A stretch of DNA of 39,999 bases, taken from assembly GCF_019798055.1 (NCBI RefSeq), contig NZ_JAHOPH010000007.1:86539-126537 (forward strand), in the 5' to 3' direction. The notes under the pieces are model-generated. The model was not told the origin of the DNA, ran no database searches, and worked only from the letters and a program-made list of their open reading frames with translations. Of this stretch, positions 1 through 8,237 are shown in pieces. The position numbers and the translations under genes were made by a program. Every line of letters begins with the position of its first letter. The first letter of the stretch is position 1. This DNA comes from Salsipaludibacter albus (GTDB taxonomy: Bacteria > Actinomycetota > Nitriliruptoria > Nitriliruptorales > Nitriliruptoraceae).

Positions 1-151
1 GAGGCGCCGTGAGCAGCGCCTTCTGTTCGGCGGACAGGCGGGTGGGCCAGTTCTCCCCGACCGTCTGCACGTCGAGGGCACCGGCGGCCAGGAAGGGTCC
101 GTCCGGCACCAACAGGTCGATCCACCCGTGACTTGACTCGGCTCTCGCCAC
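1..151 (-). CDS. N-terminus of unidentified protein, possibly DISARM methyltransferase DrmMI (cut by window edge)
   Basis: The reverse strand is open from a GTG at 151-149 to the left edge. The start is supported by a GAGGAG ribosome site about six bases upstream. The peptide begins MARAESSHGWIDLLVPDGPF (first 20 residues) and continues with a TRLSAEQKALL-like helix, so it reads as real protein, not shadow. It lies downstream of, and on the same strand as, the DrmD-like helicase gene. In class 1 DISARM the gene after drmD usually encodes the adenine methyltransferase DrmMI. Identification as DrmMI rests mostly on this position; only about 50 residues are visible and no catalytic motif is in view. 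The start is divergent from the PLD gene beginning at 277. Confidence 0.55.
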   Translation of the reverse strand, partial: MARAESSHGWIDLLVPDGPFLAAGALDVQTVGENWPTRLSAEQKALLTAP

Positions 152-276
152 CTCGTGCTCCTCGAACCAGTGGACGCGAATCGGGAGTGTCGCCCGCCAG
201 GAGGCATACCGTAGGACCTGCTGAGACATCGGGCGGAGTAGTCGGGTCCTTTCACTCCCATAGAGGAGCACTGATA

Positions 277-1362
277 GTGGAACTGAGCTTCATCGGCCAG
301 CCCCAATCAGGCCATGTGCTGCACAGCCTCGGCATGCAAGTCGACCTTGGCCTGTTCGACACGGTCCGCGCTGCCATCGCCTACGTCACCGTTGGCGGCG
401 TACGTGACCTGGTTGCACGGATTGACCCTGGGGCTTTGGACGCAGCGGACAAGAGGTGGCTCGTAGGTATCGACTGGTTTCGATCGGATCCGTCGGCGCT
501 ACAAGCGCTGGACGACATGGTCCAGAGTGAGGTTCGCGTCTTTGATGGCCTGCGGGTCAGCCAGCGCGAGTCATGCCACCCATACACCTCGTTCCATCCC
601 AAGTGTTTCCTACTTCGAGGTCCTGGCGAGATGGTCATGTTGGCCGGGTCTGCAAACGCGTCGTCTAATGGCTTTCACTGGGGTGTCGAGGTCGATCTCC
701 TCATCGAGGTCATGGCCGGTGGGGAGGGGGAAGCCCAGATCGACGCTGCAGAGGACTGGTTCGATCGGCTATGGGCGACGGCAACTCCGTGGCCGACCAT
801 CGCACATGCCTACGGAGTGGCCCACGCTTCTGCGAATGCCGCGCGACCGCCACGCGGGGACGATGACGCAGCGCCCTCGGACCGGATCGGAGGGCCGCGT
901 CGGTTCTCCGTGGATGATCTCGCCAGATTGCGGGCCGCCGACGACTTCTGGATCGAAGCCGGCAACCTCCATGCCAACCGTGGCGACGGGCTCCCTGGCA
1001 ACCAACTGATGCTGCGGGCCATGACGCGCGTGTTCTTCGGATTTCCTGCTGCCGACGTGGCCCAAGACACGCTTGTCGGCAGCCTATCCGTGGTGGTAGG
1101 AGGACAGACCCACCCGGATCGGACGCTTCGCTTCTCGAACAACTCCATGGATGTGCTCTCGCTGCCGGTTCCCGGAGCCGCCGGCGCACCTGCGGCTTAC
1201 GACCAGGAGACTCTCGTATTCTCGCGCCGGGCAGGCACCAGCCCTGCGTTGTTCGGCCTCCGGCTTGCCCGACAGGGCGAACTCCGACAGTTGAGAGCTA
1301 GCAGCCGAGCGCAAGGGTCACACTGGACGATGACCTCTGGCCGAGAGTTCGGAGTCTCTTGA
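277..1362 (+). CDS. PLD-fold (HKD) nuclease-like protein
   Basis: A 361-residue protein of the phospholipase D superfamily. The visible active-site half is H107-x-K109 (FHPKCFLL) followed by GSAN at 124-127 and an acidic residue near 138; there is a single HKD copy, so the enzyme would act as a dimer, as in PLD-type restriction nucleases. The C-terminal half (about 200-361) is not recognised; it could be a DNA-recognition or specificity domain. The GTG at 277 is chosen because GAGGAG lies nine bases upstream; the frame is open further upstream to 133 but that part looks noncoding. The gene sits convergent to the DrmD-like helicase and divergent from the gene at 1-151. DISARM has a PLD protein (DrmC), but this one is longer than I expect for DrmC and lies on the opposite strand, so I call it only PLD nuclease-like. 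Confidence 0.75.
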   Translation: MELSFIGQPQSGHVLHSLGMQVDLGLFDTVRAAIAYVTVGGVRDLVARIDPGALDAADKRWLVGIDWFRSDPSALQALDDMVQSEVRVFDGLRVSQRESCHPYTSFHPKCFLLRGPGEMVMLAGSANASSNGFHWGVEVDLLIEVMAGGEGEAQIDAAEDWFDRLWATATPWPTIAHAYGVAHASANAARPPRGDDDAAPSDRIGGPRRFSVDDLARLRAADDFWIEAGNLHANRGDGLPGNQLMLRAMTRVFFGFPAADVAQDTLVGSLSVVVGGQTHPDRTLRFSNNSMDVLSLPVPGAAGAPAAYDQETLVFSRRAGTSPALFGLRLARQGELRQLRASSRAQGSHWTMTSGREFGVS

Positions 1363-1393
1363 GATTGGGACAAGTCTTCGCATCTGAATGTCG

Positions 1394-4300
1394 CTACGAC
1401 AGATGAGGATGCAGGAATGTCACCGCAATGGGGAAGACGCGGACGTCCTGTGTGGCGTAGCGCTCGCGCACGCTGGTGATCTCGGTGCGGACCTTGTCTC
1501 GGATGGTCTCGTAGCGGGCCTGGAGCCGGTCGTAGTCGTGCTCGAGCTGCTCGGCTTCGTCGTCGGCGAACAGCGAGATCTGGGCGCTGTCGAGCTGGTT
1601 GCGTGTGCGGTCGAGAGCCTCTCGCATGGCGTCGGCGGCACGGTCGACGTCGGATTCGAGGCGGGCGAGCTCCTCCTCCATGCGCGTCTGGAGTGCCTTC
1701 TGCTTGATCTCGGCGAGGCGCTGGCCGCGTCGTTCGAGGTTCGAAACGAGGTCCTCGGCCACCTTGTCCCACTGGGCGTGCAGCTCGCGGTCAGCCTCGA
1801 CCGCGTCCGGCCGTCGGGCGGCCCAGAGCCCGTCGGCGTGGACGTCGGCGTCGAGCTGTGCCCACCGACCGTCGCGGAACCGGGCGGCACGGGCGACGAC
1901 CTGCTCGTGGAGGCGGTTGCCGTCCGCGCCGGTGATCAGCACGCGAGCATGGGCAACGACGGCGAGGTCGCCGATCCAGTCGTAGTCGCCCTCGACCGCG
2001 GCAGGGTCGTAGGCCCGGCTGGTGACCCGATGCAGCTGGTCCTGGGTGGTCGTCGTCCAGACCTGCGACCGCAGCAGCGCGGTCGCGTGGGCCACGAATG
2101 GATGGTTGAGGTGCGCGAGGATCGGTCCGGGTGCGGGCTCGGCCAGCCTGGCGTCGAAGGTGACGAACCGGCGGACTTTGCTGATCGGGTCCACGAGGTC
2201 CTTGAGGTTCTCGATCCACTCGGCGGACAGGCTTGGGACGCTGAACAGACCCGGCGTGGTCGGGTGCGGCTGCAAGGTCGGCTGGTGCGACAGGGCGAGG
2301 GCCACGTCGACCGTGTGCCGGACCTCGGCCGGGTCGGCGTCGAGCTCGGCACGGGTCGCGTCGAGCCGCGTCCGGACGTCGTCGAGCAGGGCTCGGAGTT
2401 GGCGTTCGGTGGCACGCAGTGCGGTCTTGGAACGGTGGGCCTCGACGTCGGCGTCGTAGCGGTCCAGGTCGATGGTCTCACCGGTGCGCAGGGCATCCTT
2501 CTGCGCGACCTCCAGCTGATCGAACAGCGGGTTGGCGCCGCCCAGGTCGGTCAGCACCGTCGAGAGCTTGTCGGCTACGCGCCGCTCGATCCGTGTGTCT
2601 CGACCGATGCTCGTCTCACCGAGACCGGTGAAGTGGTGGATGTCCGCGGTGTCGGACGTCTGCCCGTGCCGGTCGATGCGGCCGTTGCGCTGCTCCATCC
2701 GTGAGGGGTTCCACGGCACGTCGTAGTGGATGAGGTCGTGGCACTGCTGGTGGAGGTCGATGCCCTCCGACGCGGTATCCGTGCACAACAGGATGCGGAC
2801 GGTCGTGCCGGCGTTCGCGTCGTCGCCTGGCGGGTGGTTGAACAGCTCGGCGATGTGGACGCGGTCCTCGTCGCGCATGCCGCCGCGCAGCTCGCGGATG
2901 CGGGTCTTGTCGACTCCGCCCGCGACGAGCTTCTCGTACAGGTACTTGTGGGTGTCGAGGTACTCGGTGAAGACGATCAGCCGACCGTCGGTCCAGTTCT
3001 TGCCGTCGCGGCAGACGTCATCGATCAGCGCCCGTAGCGTGTCCAGGCGACCCGACTCAGAGCGGTCGTGGCGGGTGCCCCACTCGATGAGCCACTCGAG
3101 CTCAGCGAGCAGGTCGTCGTCGTAGACCAGCGCGTGCGCCGCCAACTCCACGGCGTCACGCGCGGCCGCTGCGGCGTCCTCGTCGGTCTCGTAGCCCTCC
3201 GCTGCCGCGTCGATTGCATCCAGCAGGGCACGGCTCGATGGCTGGGCGGCGGCGACCGGGCCGTTCTTGAGGTTGTGGCCCTTGGTGGTCAACGTCTCAT
3301 GGTGCTGGAGGATCGTGCCGGCGAACGCAGCCGGGGATGACAGCAGCCGCTTGCGGAGCGTCTCGCCGACGAACCGGACCGACGACTTCGCGGCCTTGCG
3401 GTTGACGTTGAGCTTCTCCAGCCGGTCGAGGTAGGCCAGCAGACGTTCGTAAGCGTCGGCCTCGTGGTCGTGGTAGCGAACCTCCTCGGCGTGCAGCTCG
3501 CGCCGTGGGAACGGGACCGTCTCGTCGACCTTGCGGATGTCGGCCTTCAGGCGGCGGACCATCACGCGGTCGATGTCCTCGCGGGACGGCTCGACGTTCT
3601 TGTCGAACCGGCGCGGGTCGAGCAGCTCCAGCAGCGCATGGAACGAGCTGCTGTGGCCGTTGTGCGGCGTGGCCGTGAGGAACAGGCGGTGCTCGAAGTA
3701 CGGGGCGACGTGCTTGATGATCTGGGTGCGGTCAGAGTCGATGGCGTAGTTCGCGCCTGCCGGCGCGGCGAGGTGCGCCTCGTCGAGGATGAGCAGGTCG
3801 AACGGACGCGGGAACTCGTCGGGGTCACCGATGAAGGCGTCGTCGAGCATCCGGCCGCGTTCAGGGCGCTTGATCCAGTCGATCGACGTGATCAGGTGCG
3901 GGTAGGCCTTCAGCGGGTTGAGGTGAACGTTGCGACGACGCACCTCGGTCACGAAGTCCGAGTTGCAGATGCGGAACTCGATGCCGAACCGCGAGCGCAT
4001 CTCCTTCTGCCACTTGTCCTGCAGGCCGGCCGGGCACACGATCAGGCAGTTGCGCATCCGGTGGCGAAGGTCCAGCTCCTGCGCGATGAGCCCGGCTTCA
4101 ATGGTCTTTCCGAGGCCGACGTCGTCGGCAATCAGCAGGGAGATGCGCGGCATGTCCAGCGCACGGACGAGTGGTTCAAGCTGGTAGTCGACGATGTCGA
4201 TGCCAGAGCGGTACGGCGACTCGAGGACGTCGGCATCCGCGTTGGTGATCGCGCCCCAGCGGACCGCGTTGAGGAACGCGTCCAGCGTGCGCGGGTCGTC

Positions 4301-4549
4301 GACGACCAGGTGCCCGTCGTCGTCGAGCGACGGCGCCGGCAGATGGACCGCGTCGAGCACCTTTGCGTCCGGCTCGACCTGCCAGAACAGCCTCGCCGTC
4401 TCCCCGTGCCGATCATCGGACACGCTCAGGAGCTTGACCAGATGTTGGACCCGCCCGTCCGTCACCTTCGTCGGGCTGATGTCGGTAGCGATCCACACAT
4501 CACCCCGGGCGCGGACGAGCGCGCCACGTGTCGGGACTTCCGTCGTCAA
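1394..4549 (-). CDS. drmD: DISARM-type SNF2 helicase DrmD-like
   Basis: A 1051-residue superfamily 2 SNF2-like helicase. Motif I is DDVGLGKT (142-149), motif II DEAH (256-259), motif III TATPHNG (293-299); the C-terminal RecA domain has FTEYLDT near 527, TDTASEGIDL (590-599) and QRNGRIDRHGQ (620-630). The lead-in SGIDIVDYQLEPLVRAL and the SIDWIKR block match what I recall of DrmD, the helicase of class 1 DISARM phage defence, which acts with a methyltransferase, DrmA, DrmB and DrmC. Beyond about 700 there is a long charged, helical region. The TTG start at 4549 has GAGGAG upstream. The neighbours needed to prove DISARM would lie left of the window. It is divergent from the UvrD-like gene across 108 bp. 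An orphan SNF2 helicase is the alternative. Confidence 0.8.
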   Translation of the reverse strand: MTTEVPTRGALVRARGDVWIATDISPTKVTDGRVQHLVKLLSVSDDRHGETARLFWQVEPDAKVLDAVHLPAPSLDDDGHLVVDDPRTLDAFLNAVRWGAITNADADVLESPYRSGIDIVDYQLEPLVRALDMPRISLLIADDVGLGKTIEAGLIAQELDLRHRMRNCLIVCPAGLQDKWQKEMRSRFGIEFRICNSDFVTEVRRRNVHLNPLKAYPHLITSIDWIKRPERGRMLDDAFIGDPDEFPRPFDLLILDEAHLAAPAGANYAIDSDRTQIIKHVAPYFEHRLFLTATPHNGHSSSFHALLELLDPRRFDKNVEPSREDIDRVMVRRLKADIRKVDETVPFPRRELHAEEVRYHDHEADAYERLLAYLDRLEKLNVNRKAAKSSVRFVGETLRKRLLSSPAAFAGTILQHHETLTTKGHNLKNGPVAAAQPSSRALLDAIDAAAEGYETDEDAAAAARDAVELAAHALVYDDDLLAELEWLIEWGTRHDRSESGRLDTLRALIDDVCRDGKNWTDGRLIVFTEYLDTHKYLYEKLVAGGVDKTRIRELRGGMRDEDRVHIAELFNHPPGDDANAGTTVRILLCTDTASEGIDLHQQCHDLIHYDVPWNPSRMEQRNGRIDRHGQTSDTADIHHFTGLGETSIGRDTRIERRVADKLSTVLTDLGGANPLFDQLEVAQKDALRTGETIDLDRYDADVEAHRSKTALRATERQLRALLDDVRTRLDATRAELDADPAEVRHTVDVALALSHQPTLQPHPTTPGLFSVPSLSAEWIENLKDLVDPISKVRRFVTFDARLAEPAPGPILAHLNHPFVAHATALLRSQVWTTTTQDQLHRVTSRAYDPAAVEGDYDWIGDLAVVAHARVLITGADGNRLHEQVVARAARFRDGRWAQLDADVHADGLWAARRPDAVEADRELHAQWDKVAEDLVSNLERRGQRLAEIKQKALQTRMEEELARLESDVDRAADAMREALDRTRNQLDSAQISLFADDEAEQLEHDYDRLQARYETIRDKVRTEITSVRERYATQDVRVFPIAVTFLHPHLS

Positions 4550-4616
4550 GCGTCACTCCTCGGAGATCGAGTCGCAGAGCAGTTCTGTCGTCCGAGACTA
4601 GGTACCTCACGGTTCC

Positions 4617-4622
4617 TATGCT
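4617..4622 (+). promoter_or_regulatory. Candidate -10 box for the RelE/UvrD-like gene
   Basis: TATGCT lies 35 bases upstream of the GTG at 4658 in the 108-bp divergent spacer, with a GAAAGAGG ribosome site between. It fits the TAnnnT pattern seen before several genes here. No clear -35 hexamer is visible. Confidence 0.4.
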
Positions 4623-4657
4623 CTGGCCCCACGCTCAGATGCCACGAAAGAGGACTC

Positions 4658-6826
4658 GTGTCCTATGCCTTGGTCTACACCAGCCGCTTCAAGGACTGCG
4701 TCGAGGCTTATCAAAAGGATGACGCCCGGTACCTCGCCGAACTGTGGCACGTCGTGCTGGAGGTCAGCAGGAAGCCGTTCGGCAACTCGAAGTTGCAAAC
4801 CCATCCCATGAAGGGGGTCGTCGGGCAGAAGCGCTACATCAGCTACGCCGGCGGCTCCAAGGGTCGGCGGCTGATCTGGGCCCGCGCCCACGAGACCATC
4901 ATCCTGCTGCTGTACGGAGAACACGACGTCGAACAGCAGGCCGAACGCCTGGTGATCGAGCCTGACACGGCGTCGGGAGCCATCACGATCCGGGAGGTCA
5001 GTGCGGAGGAAGGCCAGCCGGCGCCCCGGCCGTACACGAGCGAGCCTGATCCCGGCCAGCTCTTCATGGCCTGGACCGACGACGAGCTGGCCGAGCTGGG
5101 CTTCGGCGAGCAGGAGGTACCCCACCTGCGGCGGCTGGACACCGAAGCCGAGCTGCTCGAGCTCAACATGAGCGACCAGTCCTTCAGGCTGGCCTACGAC
5201 CTGCTGGCGCCACAGGAGCCGGAGGGGGAGGTGGCCGCACGCACGACGGACGAGGGCCGGCAGGCCGCGCAGTCCCGCACGGAGTCGTTGCGACAGGACG
5301 AGGTGGAACTGGAGAAGCGCGTCCACAGCCCGCTCGCCCGGGAGAACTTCCTGGCGATCGAAACCGACGAGCTGCAGGCGCTGCTGGCCGCCCCAATCGA
5401 GGACTGGATGGTGTTCCTCCATCCGGACCAGGCGCAGTTGGTCGAGCGCAGCTTCAGCGGCCCGGCGCGCGTACGTGGCGGCGCCGGCACCGGCAAGACG
5501 GTCGTGGGCCTGCATCGCGCACGGCACCTCGCCCGCGAGGGTGATGGTCCCGTCCTGTTCACGACCTATGTCCGCAACCTGCCGCCGGTCTTCGGTGAGC
5601 TCTTCACGCGCCTCGAACGCAGCAGCGAGGGTCGAGTCGACTTCCTCAACCTCCACAAGGTGGCACACCGGCTGGTCAGTGAGGTGGAGGGCTCTCCCTC
5701 CATTGACCTGCAGGGGACCAACGCGGTCTTCGCCAACGCGTGGCGACGAGCGACGCGAGGCGAGTCCGAGCTGGAAGCTCGAGGGTTGAGCCGCAACTAC
5801 GTCCGCCAAGAACTCGACTGGGTAATCAAGGGCCGGGGCCTGACGTCGCTGGACAACTACCTGGCACTCCCCCGCACCGGCCGCGGCACGCCGCTGGGAC
5901 CGGATGCGCGGCGAGAGGCATGGGACCTGTACGTGGACTACCAGGGCCAGTTGCAGCAGCTCGGGCTGATGGACTTCAACGACCTGTTGAACCGAGCCAT
6001 CGAACTGCTGCTCCTGGGGAGGATCGCGCCGCCGTATCGAGCCGTCATCGTGGACGAGGCACAGGACCTCACCGAGATGGGACTTCGGCTGACGCACCTG
6101 CTCGCAGGCCCGGATCGCGACAACAACCTGTTCATCCTTGGTGACGGACAGCAGGCCGTCTACCCGGGCGGCTTCAACCTGTCGAACATCGGGATCGACA
6201 TCATCGGCAGGTCGTCCGTGCTGCGGGTCAACTATCGCAACCCGGAGGAGGTTGATGCCTTCGCCTGGTCGCTCGTGTCGGGTTCGAGCTACGAAGACCT
6301 CGATGGGGAGCCCCAACCCGGTACGCGCGAGGAGACCACGCTGGTGCGCCAGGGCGGCGAGGTGGAAGCCACGGGATTCGACAGCCTCGACGAGCACGAC
6401 ATGACCCTGATCGCGCGGATCGACGAACTCGCCCGTCGGGGCGACACCGGCCCCGGGGACATCGCCGTGCTCGTCCCGACCAACGCCATGGTCACGGAGT
6501 ACGCATCACGGATCGAGGGACTCGGGCTGCGAACACAGAAGTTGCAGCAGTACGACGGTGTCACGAACGAGCTCGTGAAGGTGGGCACCTACCAGCGAGC
6601 GAAGGGCCTGGAGTTCAAGCGGGTCTTCGTCCCCCGCCTGGACGCCGATGGCTTGAACGATCACCCGTTCGAGGGTGAGGACGAGACCAGCCGCCACGAG
6701 CGCATGGAACTCATCCGCCGTCAGGTCTTCGTCGCCGTGACGCGTGCACGCGACGGTGTGTGGGCCGGATGGGTCAGTGAGCCCAGCGAGCTGCTGTGCG
6801 CGATCGACGAGATGCCACCGGAGTAG
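4658..6826 (+). CDS. UvrD/Rep-family helicase with N-terminal RelE-like domain
   Basis: A 722-residue fusion. Residues 1-about 100 resemble a RelE/ParE-type fold (LVYTSRFKD start, then basic strand KRYISYAGG and RRLIWAR), normally found in toxins or their inactive relatives. Residues about 250-722 are a superfamily 1 helicase core: GGAGTGKT (274-281), VIVDEAQD (463-470), LGDGQQAVYPGG (495-506), VNYRNPEE (524-531), TYQRAKGLEFK (644-654) and FVAVTRAR (691-698). The enzyme should translocate on DNA using ATP. The GTG at 4658 has GAAAGAGG six bases upstream and is preferred to the long upstream open frame, which is antisense to the DrmD-like gene. It is a single-gene unit next to a defence helicase. 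Whether the RelE-like part cleaves RNA, or serves as a docking domain, cannot be told. Confidence 0.85.
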   Translation: MSYALVYTSRFKDCVEAYQKDDARYLAELWHVVLEVSRKPFGNSKLQTHPMKGVVGQKRYISYAGGSKGRRLIWARAHETIILLLYGEHDVEQQAERLVIEPDTASGAITIREVSAEEGQPAPRPYTSEPDPGQLFMAWTDDELAELGFGEQEVPHLRRLDTEAELLELNMSDQSFRLAYDLLAPQEPEGEVAARTTDEGRQAAQSRTESLRQDEVELEKRVHSPLARENFLAIETDELQALLAAPIEDWMVFLHPDQAQLVERSFSGPARVRGGAGTGKTVVGLHRARHLAREGDGPVLFTTYVRNLPPVFGELFTRLERSSEGRVDFLNLHKVAHRLVSEVEGSPSIDLQGTNAVFANAWRRATRGESELEARGLSRNYVRQELDWVIKGRGLTSLDNYLALPRTGRGTPLGPDARREAWDLYVDYQGQLQQLGLMDFNDLLNRAIELLLLGRIAPPYRAVIVDEAQDLTEMGLRLTHLLAGPDRDNNLFILGDGQQAVYPGGFNLSNIGIDIIGRSSVLRVNYRNPEEVDAFAWSLVSGSSYEDLDGEPQPGTREETTLVRQGGEVEATGFDSLDEHDMTLIARIDELARRGDTGPGDIAVLVPTNAMVTEYASRIEGLGLRTQKLQQYDGVTNELVKVGTYQRAKGLEFKRVFVPRLDADGLNDHPFEGEDETSRHERMELIRRQVFVAVTRARDGVWAGWVSEPSELLCAIDEMPPE

Positions 6827-6880
6827 TCGGCCAGGTCGGCCACGCCCGGACCTGTCGGCGGAGGGCACGCCCGGGCCGAC

Positions 6881-7327
6881 TCAGTGGTTTAGCACGGCAT
6901 TTCTGAGCAGGTCGAAATCGTCCGCTGAGATCTCGATTGGGGACGCACGGAAGTACGAACCCCATGACTCGGGCCTCCGCACCATCTCCAGCCGTTCGAC
7001 GAGTGGTCGAACATGTGGGCCGTGACGCTCGTCCATAAGCATCTCAGGCTCGTGTCCGACCGTCCAGGTGAAGTCTCGGCCGGCGATGACGAGCGCGTCG
7101 TCGACCTGTCGTGGGTCGCTGGTCACGCGAGTAACGCCCGCAAGGTGGGCCCGGTCCCGAGTCGGGTTGTGGAACGCCCCGCGAGTGACATACAGGATGG
7201 CGCGGTCACCTGGCTCCATCCGAGAGATTCGGCCGGCAGCATGTTCGGGGAAGGCCATCCGATCGTGTTCGAGCACCCAGCGGAGACCGTCGATCTCACC
7301 GAAGACCCAGACCCAGTGACGCATCAT
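6881..7327 (-). CDS. EVE-domain protein
   Basis: A 148-residue protein that appears to be a single EVE (PUA-like) domain: it opens with RHWVWVFGEID, has GDRAILYVTRG (40-50), GVTRVTSDP (64-72) and ends with FRASPIEIS. EVE domains bind modified bases in DNA or RNA and are common in restriction and defence loci. It is the last gene of a leftward operon: its ATG at 7327 overlaps the TGA of the preceding gene (ATGA), implying translational coupling. A second ATG follows at once (7324). The coupling to two unknown proteins is the only clue to its partner. Confidence 0.75.
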   Translation of the reverse strand: MMRHWVWVFGEIDGLRWVLEHDRMAFPEHAAGRISRMEPGDRAILYVTRGAFHNPTRDRAHLAGVTRVTSDPRQVDDALVIAGRDFTWTVGHEPEMLMDERHGPHVRPLVERLEMVRRPESWGSYFRASPIEISADDFDLLRNAVLNH

Positions 7328-8175
7328 GCCCCCAGCACATGCCAGCGATGCCGTCCACGGAACCAGCCCCCGGTCTCCTTGGACCGACGGTAGGTGCCGA
7401 GCCAACCGATGGGCTTGCAGACGACATCGACCCGAACCGAACGATCGTCCGGCGTCCGGTCGGGACTGACCTTCGTCAACCGCCGATACCAGCCTGCGTA
7501 CGCGTCGACGAGGAGCACGCGTTGGCGACTGTCGCCATCCGGCTTGAACTCGCGCTGCCTGCCGGTGGTCTCGCCTTCGAGCGGCGATTGGCAGTGGCGC
7601 GAGAGGTGCAGCCCGTCGGTCCCCCCGTGCCACTCGACGACCTCGTCTTCCGTTGGAACTGGTGGCGCGTCGAAACGCGTCCAGGGCCCCTCGTGGGCCA
7701 ACGCTGCGGCCCGCGCGTGAAGCGGGCCGCTGGAGGCGGCCCACCGAACGAACTCGGGCAGATCGCGCCCCCACCATGCCTCCACGACCTCGAGGATCGG
7801 GTCCTTGGTCGGGCGTCCCATGTCGATCCAACGCTGGAGCCCGAGGTCCGCTCTTGTCCATCCAAGCCCGAAATGGAGGAGGTGCAGGAGCGGTCCCCAG
7901 AACGCGCACTCTCGCTCTACCAGGTCCCCCGACCTCGGTGCCCGTGGCCGCGACGGGATCGCCAGACGGTAGGCAGCAGGCAACGAAGCGGCCTGCCACG
8001 CGAGGGGGAGGTAGCGCACCCAAGGGTCATCCTCGCCGAGCGCGGGCTCAGTGGTCACCCTGACCATGAGTTCCTCCATCCATTGGTCGCTCGGCCAGAC
8101 TAGGGATACGGGACCAGCGCCCCACGCGCCAGGGAGATCCTGGGCCGAGACAAGCCCAAGATCACTCTTAGGCAT
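7324..8175 (-). CDS. Uncharacterised protein, middle gene of EVE operon
   Basis: A 283-residue protein I do not recognise. It is tryptophan-rich (DQWMEELM, WVRYLPLAW, CAFWGPLLHLLHFGLGW) without predicted membrane helices of full length or a signal peptide. The C-terminal third is basic and polar (SRQRVLLVDAYAGWYRRL, then WLGTYRRSKETGGWFRGRH), which could contact nucleic acid, but no catalytic motif stands out. It follows the 455-residue gene by 62 bp and overlaps the EVE gene by four bases, so the three are probably one transcript. The ATG at 8175 has only a weak ribosome site (GGGAT). Confidence 0.6.
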   Translation of the reverse strand: MPKSDLGLVSAQDLPGAWGAGPVSLVWPSDQWMEELMVRVTTEPALGEDDPWVRYLPLAWQAASLPAAYRLAIPSRPRAPRSGDLVERECAFWGPLLHLLHFGLGWTRADLGLQRWIDMGRPTKDPILEVVEAWWGRDLPEFVRWAASSGPLHARAAALAHEGPWTRFDAPPVPTEDEVVEWHGGTDGLHLSRHCQSPLEGETTGRQREFKPDGDSRQRVLLVDAYAGWYRRLTKVSPDRTPDDRSVRVDVVCKPIGWLGTYRRSKETGGWFRGRHRWHVLGA

Positions 8176-8237
8176 TTCATCCCAGCCACGGCGGGAACCG
8201 GTGGCTCAGCGTCGCGGCCGACACCCAACGGGGACTG

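Noticed and set aside
1388-2704. Long forward open frame (438 codons) opposite the DrmD-like gene
   Set aside because: Its peptide is Val/Gly/Asp-rich low-complexity, typical of antisense frames in GC-rich DNA, while the reverse strand carries complete helicase motifs.
4616-6397. Reverse open frame of 593 codons opposite the UvrD-like gene
   Set aside because: No domain is recognisable and the forward strand has all helicase motifs; it is a shadow frame.
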